Of a DNA stretch of 15,953 bases, positions 5,115 to 10,982 are shown piece by piece (position 1 is the stretch's first letter; every line of letters begins with the position of its first letter). Position numbers and translations under genes: made by a program. Under the pieces are notes generated by a model. It searched no databases and had not been told where the DNA came from. It worked only from the letters and a program-made list of their open reading frames with translations. This stretch comes from Gp6-AA40 sp035649395 (GTDB lineage: Bacteria > Acidobacteriota > Vicinamibacteria > Vicinamibacterales > UBA2999): positions 1-15,953 of the forward strand of contig DASRJR010000192.1 of NCBI GenBank assembly GCA_035649395.1. The letters are read 5' to 3'.

Positions 5115-6616
5115 TTGGCTGCCGTCGATTCGGTCCGGCTAAAGCCGGACGCTACAGTGCTGGCAGTCGTTGACGCAGGCTGATTGGCCATCAGCTTCTT
5201 CAGGAGCGCGATCGCATCGGGCTTGGCCACCGGCGGCCGGATCGCCAGGAACGTGCCTTCAGCGAACGTCATCGGTGTTCTGCCGCCGACGTCGGCGATA
5301 TCGAGCTTGGCACCGTGGTCCGCGAGAATCTGGATGATCGAGACCCAGCCGCGGTTTGCCGCACCGTGGATCGCGGCGAGCTTCAGCGTGTTCGTCGCGT
5401 TGACGTTGGCGCCGCGCTCGAGACACAGCTTCACCGCCTCGACGTAATCCGCCTCGGAACGGGTGTAGGTCTGTGCGGGAATCCAGTTGATGCCGGCGGC
5501 CGCCATCAGCGCCGTCGAGCCCTGCGCGGTCGCGATATTGGGATCCGCGCCGTGCTGCAGCAGCGCTCGCATGACCTCGATGTCGCCCGAGAGCGCCGCG
5601 CGAATGAACGGCGTCTGCCCATCGAAGTTCACCCACGAGCCGTCGAACTGCATCAGCCCGTGAACAGGAGTCGTGTCGCTCCTCAGATTCGGGTCCGCGC
5701 CGCCCTTTGCCAGCAGCGCCTTGACCAGGTCGAGCGGGTCCCGGCCGTCGCTGTACAGGAACGGATACTTCTCGTGGTTGAAGTTGCGCAGCTCGATCGC
5801 GGCAAACAGCGGCGCACGGTGATAGTCGTCGGCCAGATTCGGATTGGCCCCTCGCTCGAGCAACTCGGTCGCGAGTGCGACCTGACCGTTCAGCAGGGCG
5901 ATCAGCAGCGGCGTCGTGTGATTGCCCGATGACTGGTTGATATCGGCGCCGAGCTCCAGCAACAAGCGCGTCGCCGCGACGTTGCCATCCCGAACGGCAA
6001 ACAGCAGCGGGGTCATCCCGCCATCGGCGGTTGGCAGCGCGCGCTGGCGGATGATGCCGTTGCCGGAGGCGCCGCCGGCCCGGGCGGGAACGTATTGACC
6101 CTTTGGCGTGGTGACGTTGGTGCGGGAGTTGACGTCGGCGCCGCGCGCGACCAGCAGCTTGACGACGTCGGAGTGGTTCTCGGTGATGGCCCACATCAGC
6201 GCGGTCTGGGAACGCACCGAGTCCTTCGCGTTGATGTTGGCACCGCGCTCGAGCAGCAGTGTCACCGTCTCGAGGCGTCCGGTTCGCACGGCTGTCATCA
6301 GTGCCGTCTCGCCAGCCGGTGTCGCGGTGTTGGGATCCGCGCCGGCGTCGAGCAGGCGCCGCACGATCGCCGTGTTGCCGTTCAGCGCGGCGAGACCGAT
6401 CGGCGTGACGCCGTACCGCGTTGCCGCCTTCACGTTGGCGCCGCGCTTGATCAGCGCGTCAACGGCCTTGACATCGTTCTGACGAACGGCCTGATGGAGC
6501 GGGGTCGTTCCATCAGGTGAGTTCTCACTGGCAGTCGCCTGTTCACCGTACGAAACGGCGTACCCGCCGACGCCCGCGAGAAAACCAATGAGTACGAGGC
6601 GCGCAAGCCGGCGCAT
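5111..6616 (-). CDS. Exported ankyrin-repeat protein
   Basis: This encodes 501 residues. The N-terminus MRRLARLVLIGFLAGVGGYAVSYG is a signal peptide or membrane anchor. From about residue 36 to 455 there are roughly ten ankyrin repeats with the usual TPLHxA...xxxVxxLLxxGADxN pattern, for example TTPLHQAVRQNDVKAVDALIKRGANV (37-62) and TALMTAVRTGRLETVTLLLERGANI (104-128). They are interrupted by a Gly-rich linker (about 168-200) and longer loops near 275-320. A strong Shine-Dalgarno, AAGGAGG (6627-6621), lies 4 nt before the ATG. The stop overlaps the cytochrome start as ATGA, so this is likely the first gene of the ankyrin-cytochrome-DUF1552 operon and perhaps a periplasmic protein-binding partner. 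Oddity: the last 15 residues (487-501, including VASGFSRTE) are read from palindromic repeat copy D, so the original C-terminus was probably different. Confidence 0.9.
   Translation of the reverse strand: MRRLARLVLIGFLAGVGGYAVSYGEQATASENSPDGTTPLHQAVRQNDVKAVDALIKRGANVKAATRYGVTPIGLAALNGNTAIVRRLLDAGADPNTATPAGETALMTAVRTGRLETVTLLLERGANINAKDSVRSQTALMWAITENHSDVVKLLVARGADVNSRTNVTTPKGQYVPARAGGASGNGIIRQRALPTADGGMTPLLFAVRDGNVAATRLLLELGADINQSSGNHTTPLLIALLNGQVALATELLERGANPNLADDYHRAPLFAAIELRNFNHEKYPFLYSDGRDPLDLVKALLAKGGADPNLRSDTTPVHGLMQFDGSWVNFDGQTPFIRAALSGDIEVMRALLQHGADPNIATAQGSTALMAAAGINWIPAQTYTRSEADYVEAVKLCLERGANVNATNTLKLAAIHGAANRGWVSIIQILADHGAKLDIADVGGRTPMTFAEGTFLAIRPPVAKPDAIALLKKLMANQPASTTASTVASGFSRTESTAAK
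5133..5157. repeat. Palindromic element (copy D) forming the 3' end of the ankyrin gene
   Basis: This is a perfect 8-bp stem GTCCGGCT/AGCCGGAC with AA at the centre (5133-5150), followed by GCTACAG. It is nearly identical to copy B (2561-2582). On the minus strand it is read as VASGFSRT in the ankyrin protein, in the same reading phase as the SGLSRT of copy C and the SGFSRT of the false DUF1552 upstream extension. Confidence 0.75.
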
Positions 6617-6620
6617 CCGC

Positions 6621-6627
6621 CCTCCTT
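6621..6627 (-). promoter_or_regulatory. Ribosome binding site of the ankyrin gene
   Basis: AAGGAGG on the minus strand, 4 nt before the ATG at 6616. It is the longest anti-Shine-Dalgarno match I noticed in the window and fixes the start of the operon's first gene. The 57-bp gap to the L,D-transpeptidase gene upstream shows no clear promoter or terminator. Confidence 0.7.
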
Positions 6628-6673
6628 CTTCTGAGGACGTATTATGCCCGGCGATGTGGTTGGGGTTGAAGGA

Positions 6674-7426
6674 CTATCCTGCGCAGCCGCCGAGGAATCT
6701 CGACGACCTGAGCCACCCCTGATCGGGGTAGTAGGCGAATACGAGACCAGTGCCTTTCACGCGGTCGATCACGGCGCGGGCCACGCCTTCGCGCAGGGCA
6801 GGACATCCCCAGCTTCGACCGAGCCGTCCGGTCGTCCGCGCAACCTCCTCGCTGACGTACGGTGCCCCGTGCATCACGATGGCGCGCTCGAACGCCCGAT
6901 CGTTGAAGCCCACGTCCAGACCGCGCAGCCGCAACGAATAACCGTTACGTCCGACGTATGTGTCTTCGGTAAGGAAGAGCCCGAGACTCGACTGATGCGA
7001 GTCGGGCTCGTTCGAGAACAGCGTCGACAGATTCTCGCCGCTGCCTTTTCCATGCGCGACCAGCTCTTCGTACAGAAGCGTGCGGCTGTGCAGGTCGAAG
7101 ACCCACAGGCGCTTCGTGGTGGACGGTCGGCTGTAGTCGATCACAGTCAGCGTCGATGGGTCGGTGATCGAACCCGACTTGACCGCGCACGAGACGGCGC
7201 CGAGCGCGAGGTCCAGCACAACCGGATCGATTGAACCGCGGTCCTCGGCACCCCATGTATCCAAGCTCTTCGACGTCGAAACCTCTACAGGGGCTGAGTC
7301 CGAACGCTCATCCGCAGGCACGGACGAGGACGTCGCGTTCGAGGGAATGGCAAGAGCGGTACACACGAGCGCCAGCAGGGCGCACACCGACAGCACACGG
7401 GCGACACGGGGGGAGGGTTTCAACAA
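6674..7426 (-). CDS. Exported L,D-transpeptidase of the YkuD_2 type (murein L,D-transpeptidase catalytic domain family)
   Basis: This encodes about 250 residues. A hydrophobic signal (VLSVCALLALVCTALA, residues 11-26) is followed by a Ser/Thr-rich linker. The catalytic domain covers about residues 63-245: WVFDLHSRTLLYEELVAHGKGSG (108-130), FLTEDTYVGRNGYSLRLRGLD (151-171), IVMHGAPYV with His186, and GRLGRSWGCPAL with the nucleophile Cys208. This SxGCP variant with a distant HG is the PF13645-type YkuD_2 family, which is thought to act on peptidoglycan cross-links or to attach proteins to the wall. The start is uncertain: the frame opens with TTG TTG at 7426-7421, no ATG precedes the catalytic domain, a GTG lies at codon 11, and none has a clear Shine-Dalgarno. 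The catalytic cysteine and histidine are intact, so the enzyme should be active. Confidence 0.85.
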   Translation of the reverse strand: MLKPSPRVARVLSVCALLALVCTALAIPSNATSSSVPADERSDSAPVEVSTSKSLDTWGAEDRGSIDPVVLDLALGAVSCAVKSGSITDPSTLTVIDYSRPSTTKRLWVFDLHSRTLLYEELVAHGKGSGENLSTLFSNEPDSHQSSLGLFLTEDTYVGRNGYSLRLRGLDVGFNDRAFERAIVMHGAPYVSEEVARTTGRLGRSWGCPALREGVARAVIDRVKGTGLVFAYYPDQGWLRSSRFLGGCAG

Positions 7427-7589
7427 AAAATCGTCGCTTAGCGAACGTCGTGGAGGCGGGTCTTAAGACCCGCCGATTCGCGTGTTTTCACTATAGCAGG
7501 TGGGCGTCAGCTCAACTGGACTTGGCCCAGAGGAGCGCCGGACCACGCGTAATGTTTGTCACCGGTCTCGGCAGTAAGATGAGGGGGTC
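7427..7589. promoter_or_regulatory. Divergent intergenic region between L,D-transpeptidase and STAND regulator
   Basis: These 163 bp must contain both promoters. They hold a perfect 20-bp palindrome (7455-7474) and a weak -10-like CACTATAG near 7489-7496. I cannot assign -35 boxes with confidence. A GGGTCA/TGACCC inverted repeat straddles the regulator start at the right edge (see 7585-7613). Confidence 0.4.
7455..7474. repeat. Perfect 20-bp palindrome GGCGGGTCTTAAGACCCGCC
   Basis: The sequence is its own reverse complement with no loop. It lies in the divergent region between the L,D-transpeptidase and the regulator gene. It could be a dimeric transcription-factor operator for either gene, or another member of the genome's palindromic repeat collection; similar GGCGGGTCTTAAGACCCGCC units are, to my recollection, scattered in related genomes, which favours the repeat reading. 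Confidence 0.55.
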
Positions 7590-7613
7590 ATGAAGTCTGA
7601 CCCTTCGGGGTCA
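7585..7613 (+). promoter_or_regulatory. Possible two-state RNA hairpin around the regulator start codon
   Basis: Three matched segments lie in a row: GGGTCA (7585-7590), TGACCC (7598-7603) and GGGTCA (7608-7613). The middle one can pair with the first, enclosing the G-rich ribosome binding site and the A of the ATG with a 7-nt loop. It can also pair with the third, forming a 6-bp stem closed by a C(UUCG)G tetraloop inside codons 3-8. The two hairpins exclude each other. As DNA, the same GGGTCA-N7-TGACCC is a possible operator for the XRE domain of the encoded protein. Confidence 0.4.
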
Positions 7614-10019
7614 TTCGGCGCACAACTGAAAGCACTTCGAGAAGCGGCAGGTTTCACGCAAGAGGAGCTTGCGACGATTGCCGGCCTGTCCGTGCACGGC
7701 GTGAGCGCGCTCGAACGCGGCGAGCGGCGACGGCCCCACGTCGAAACGGTGCGCGCGCTCTCCGCGGCACTCGACCTGCCGGTCGAGGCGCGCGACGCGC
7801 TGTGGCGCAGCGCGCGGGCGCCTGCCGGCGACACCGCGATCGCTGAGCCCTTCGTCCTCTCGCTCCAATTCCCCCTCACCCCGCTCATTGGCCGCAGCGC
7901 CGATCTCGACACGCTGCGACAGTGGCTTGCGGATCCCTTGGTCCGCCTGATCACGCTCACCGGCCCGGGAGGGGCCGGCAAGACGCGCCTCGCGATCGAG
8001 ATCGCGCGCGCGCTCGCCGCCGAGCGGACGACCCGCGTGACGTTCGTGCCGCTGGCGGCGACGAGAGATCCGGCGTTCGTCGCCTCCGCCATCGCCGAGG
8101 CGCTCGGGCTGCCGGACGCGATTGCCGGGGACCTGGCGATGCGGGCCCGCGCCGCGTGCGACGGCCGGTCCACGCTGCTGCTGCTCGACAACTTCGAGCA
8201 GGTGCTCGACGCCGCGCCGCTGATCGCGGAGCTGTTGACGTCGGTGGCGGCGCTTCGAGTCCTCGTCACCAGCCGCGCGCCGCTCCACTTGCGCGGAGAG
8301 CGCGAGTACTCCGTTGGACCGCTCGAGTTGCGACACGGGATACAGGCAGGGACGCCCCAGGATCTGGCAGGCGCACCTGCCGTGCGGCTCTTCGTCGAAC
8401 GAGTTCAGGACGTGCAGCCTGGCTTCCGCCTCACAGCGAAGAACGCGTGGATCGTGGCCGCGATTTGCCGCCGGCTCGACGCGCTTCCGCTCGCCCTCGA
8501 GCTCGCAGCCCCCTGGATGAAGGTGCTGTCCGTAGACGATCTGCTTCATCGGCTCGAGCAGAACGTCCTGTTCTCGACCACCGGCCTTCGCGATCTCCCG
8601 GCGCGGCAGCAGACGATCAACGCGACGGTCGCGTGGAGTTACCAGCTCCTCGAGAAGAACGAACAGCGGGCGTTCCGCCGATTCGGCGCGCTGCCGGGCC
8701 GGTTTCCGATCGAGGCGGCCGCGGCCGTTCTCGGGGATCGTCCTGACCGCCCGGCGGGCAGCGATGATGCGCTCGCAGCGGCGGCTGGATTGATCGACAA
8801 GAGCCTGCTGATGCGAGCCGAAACGTCGGTGTCATCACGACCGATGTATCAGATGCTCGAAACCATTCGCGCCTACGCGGCGCTCGAGCTCGCGGCCGCC
8901 GGCGAGCGCGACGAGGCTATAGAGGGCCTCGCGCGCTATTGCATCGCCGAAGCCTCGCGCGCGGCAAAGGGTCTGGTGGGACCGGGACAAGTGGCCGCGC
9001 TGAACCGCGTGCGCGACGATCTCGAAAGCTATCGCGCCACGCTGGCCTGGCTCATCGAGGGCGGCCGGGCCACCGACGCGTCCGACATTGCGTGGCACTT
9101 GAAGTACTTCTGGATGATCCGCGGACACGGGCTCGAAGGCCTCCGCTGGTATGAGCGGATTCTCGAGCTGCCTACGCTTCCCGCCGCGGCTGAATCGAAA
9201 GCGCTGCTCGGGGCCGCCTCGATGTGGTGGACGCAGGGCGAGTTGGAACGCGCCCGCACCGCGGTCGGCCGCGCGCTCTCGCTGGCTGGCAGCGTCGCCG
9301 ACGCCGAAACGCTCGCCCACGCCGAACACGTCTCCGGTCACGTGGAGCACGCGCTCGGCTGTGAGGACGCGGCGCATCAGATGTTCACCAGGAGCATCAA
9401 CCGATTCCGCGCACTATCGCTTCCGTCGGGTCGAGGCACTGCGTTGAACGGGATGGCGGTGCTCGCACTTGCGCGTGGCGACGCCGATCAGGCGGAGCGC
9501 CTCCTCGCAGAAGCGACTTCCGTACTGCGACAGGCCGGCCCGTGGTTCCTGACCTGGGCGCTCTATGTGCGTGCGATCCTCGCGGTCCGGCGAAGCGATC
9601 CCGACGGCGCGATTACGCTGGTTCGTGAAAGCCTCACGTGCATTCGGGATATTCACGACACGTTCGCGTTCGTCCACTCGCTCGTCCCGCTCGCCGCGGC
9701 TGCTGCGCTCAAGCGTGACGACGAATGGGTGGCGCGAATCCTGGGCGAGCGAGACGCCGTCACCGAACGTACGGGAGTAACTGTTTCCGACAAATCGGTG
9801 CATGACCTGCTGAACCAGGCCGAGCGTGACGCGCGCGCACGCCTCGGCCCCGATAAGTGGGCCTTGGCGTACACCGCGGGTCGCACCAGCTCCATCGAGG
9901 CGGTGCTGAACGACATCGATCGCGATCTCCACAAAGCCGACGTGCCCAAAGCGAGCCGCGGCGCGACGACTCGACGAGGGCGACACACACAGGCTCGTAC
10001 GGAACATCGCGTCCCTTAA
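7590..10019 (+). CDS. XRE-HTH / NB-ARC-like STAND ATPase / TPR transcriptional regulator
   Basis: This encodes 809 residues. An XRE-type helix-turn-helix spans about 10-65 (LKALREAAGFTQEELATIAGLSVHGVSALERG). A STAND P-loop NTPase follows: PLIGRSADLDTLRQWL (98-113), Walker A GPGGAGKT (125-132), Walker B LLLLD (196-200), a TSR sensor (227-229) and a DALPLALELAAPW motif like the GLPLALEL of AfsR/NB-ARC proteins. The rest is helical with winged-helix and TPR-like segments (about 450-760), and ends in a basic, disordered tail. These proteins are signal-responsive cytoplasmic regulators in which TPR ligand sensing controls ATP-driven assembly. The G-rich AGGGGG before the ATG is only 2 nt away. A four-codon frame starting at 7579 ends at a TGA that overlaps the ATG. 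The 3' end overlaps the convergent gene by 4 bp. The target is unknown; the divergent L,D-transpeptidase gene is one candidate. Confidence 0.9.
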   Translation: MKSDPSGSFGAQLKALREAAGFTQEELATIAGLSVHGVSALERGERRRPHVETVRALSAALDLPVEARDALWRSARAPAGDTAIAEPFVLSLQFPLTPLIGRSADLDTLRQWLADPLVRLITLTGPGGAGKTRLAIEIARALAAERTTRVTFVPLAATRDPAFVASAIAEALGLPDAIAGDLAMRARAACDGRSTLLLLDNFEQVLDAAPLIAELLTSVAALRVLVTSRAPLHLRGEREYSVGPLELRHGIQAGTPQDLAGAPAVRLFVERVQDVQPGFRLTAKNAWIVAAICRRLDALPLALELAAPWMKVLSVDDLLHRLEQNVLFSTTGLRDLPARQQTINATVAWSYQLLEKNEQRAFRRFGALPGRFPIEAAAAVLGDRPDRPAGSDDALAAAAGLIDKSLLMRAETSVSSRPMYQMLETIRAYAALELAAAGERDEAIEGLARYCIAEASRAAKGLVGPGQVAALNRVRDDLESYRATLAWLIEGGRATDASDIAWHLKYFWMIRGHGLEGLRWYERILELPTLPAAAESKALLGAASMWWTQGELERARTAVGRALSLAGSVADAETLAHAEHVSGHVEHALGCEDAAHQMFTRSINRFRALSLPSGRGTALNGMAVLALARGDADQAERLLAEATSVLRQAGPWFLTWALYVRAILAVRRSDPDGAITLVRESLTCIRDIHDTFAFVHSLVPLAAAAALKRDDEWVARILGERDAVTERTGVTVSDKSVHDLLNQAERDARARLGPDKWALAYTAGRTSSIEAVLNDIDRDLHKADVPKASRGATTRRGRHTQARTEHRVP

Positions 10020-10345
10020 TGCACGATGTCATGCAGCGGCGGCTCGATCACGATGCCGCGAACGGGCGACGTGGTGATGCGTCGGCCTTCCGAGCGAATC
10101 TCCATCATCCGGCCTACGCCGATCCAACCAACCTTGAGGCAGCGTCGTTCCGTAATCGACCCGTCGAGTGAGGCACGCTCTGGATTGCGAAAGAACTCAC
10201 CCCCCTGAACGCAGACGTCGGTCGCCTCGACGATCACGACGCGGTACAGCGAGTTCATCGTCCGCACGAGCAACGTCGTGAGTGGCGGCAACTGTCCCAG
10301 CTGCACGCCCTCGCTGTGATCGACAACGTCTTGGGCGCAATTCAC
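10016..10345 (-). CDS. Small conserved-looking protein of unknown function
   Basis: This encodes 109 residues, starting at a GTG (10345) that overlaps the stop codon of the preceding gene as GTGA, so translation is probably coupled. The N-terminus (about 1-15) is polar and poorly structured. The middle alternates strands: LPPLTTLLVRTMNSLYRVVIVEATDVCVQGGEFF (19-52), then CLKVGWIGVGRMMEIRSEGRRITTSPVRGIVI (69-100). This looks like a small beta-barrel-type fold. There is no signal peptide or membrane segment, so the protein is probably cytoplasmic. I do not recognise a named family. The coupling and coding character support a real gene. Its 3' end overlaps the convergent STAND regulator gene by 4 bp. 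Confidence 0.65.
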   Translation of the reverse strand: MNCAQDVVDHSEGVQLGQLPPLTTLLVRTMNSLYRVVIVEATDVCVQGGEFFRNPERASLDGSITERRCLKVGWIGVGRMMEIRSEGRRITTSPVRGIVIEPPLHDIVH

Positions 10346-10896
10346 GGTGTGCCTTGCTGGCCGTCACAGGAGACGCGGGGGTTCCAGTCGACGAATGCGC
10401 CGTTCGGGTTGTCGCGCCATGCCCACACATGCAGCTCGTAGTGTGCCGGCAGGCCGAAGCGATTCGGACTGTCGACGAACTGCAGCAGGTGTCCCTCGAG
10501 CACTGGCGGATCGTTCGGCGCGTGCGTCAGGTGCCAGAGGTCAGCGAAGACGATGAACTCGACGCCGACGAGGCGAGCGGTGCCGTCTCTGAACTCATAA
10601 ATGAGCGCTTCCGGGTGAGCGGCCTCCACTGCACCATCCATGAGCAACGCCGGATTGACGAAGTGGACGCCCATCGCGCCCGCCTCGGGCCCGCTCACGC
10701 AGCCCAGAACCGGCCCGTAGTCGGGGGAAGCATTCCGGACGTCGCGAAATTGTTCGGTGGCGCGACGAACCGTTTCGACCAGCGCGGATGATGCGCCGGC
10801 CCCATGCGCCTCGTGTTGCGCCGCGCCGAGGTCTGCATGAAATGCCGGCAGCCCTGCCAGCAGGGCGAAAATGGCGACAGAACGTACCCGGTCCAT
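10342..10896 (-). CDS. Secreted conserved protein of unknown function
   Basis: This encodes 184 residues with a signal peptide (MDRVRSVAIFALLAGLPAFHADLGAAQ, 1-27) followed by an His/Ala-rich stretch. The mature part carries distinctive blocks: YGPVLGCVSGPEAGAMGVHFVNPALLMDG, PEALIYEF, VGVEFIVFADLWH, and the C-terminal PNRFGLPAHYELHVWAWRDNPNGAFVDWNPRVSC. Two cysteines (in LGCVSG and VSC) could form a disulfide, and many His/Trp residues could bind a ligand or metal, but no function is known to me. A good ribosome binding site, GGAGG (10908-10904), lies 7 nt before the ATG within a palindromic CCTCCGGAGG. It overlaps the downstream small gene as GTGA and is the third gene of the minus-strand run that starts at 13454. 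Confidence 0.75.
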   Translation of the reverse strand: MDRVRSVAIFALLAGLPAFHADLGAAQHEAHGAGASSALVETVRRATEQFRDVRNASPDYGPVLGCVSGPEAGAMGVHFVNPALLMDGAVEAAHPEALIYEFRDGTARLVGVEFIVFADLWHLTHAPNDPPVLEGHLLQFVDSPNRFGLPAHYELHVWAWRDNPNGAFVDWNPRVSCDGQQGTP

Positions 10897-10982
10897 ATGA
10901 AATCCTCCGGAGGTGAACGCCGCGGCTTCCGCGACGTCTACACCTCACCTAACCAGGTACGCTCGTGAGATATTCCAGCTTC

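Noticed and set aside
292..5157. CRISPR array reading of the palindromic units
   Set aside because: Copies are kilobases apart or in mixed order, with no regular spacer length, and no cas genes are present.
7511..7525. 15-nt exact repeat CTCAACTGGACTTGG, also at 10982-10996 overlapping the transpeptidase stop codon
   Set aside because: One shared 15-mer in a 16-kb window is close to chance expectation, and the flanks do not extend the match or form a hairpin.
7590..10019. Reading the STAND protein as an anti-phage (Avs-like) effector
   Set aside because: There is an N-terminal XRE DNA-binding domain and no nuclease, TIR, protease or membrane effector domain, and no defence genes nearby. A transcriptional regulator is the simpler call.
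10904..10913. Palindromic CCTCCGGAGG at the ribosome binding site as a regulatory hairpin
   Set aside because: The arms are adjacent with no loop, so they cannot form a useful hairpin within one RNA. It is recorded only as the Shine-Dalgarno context.
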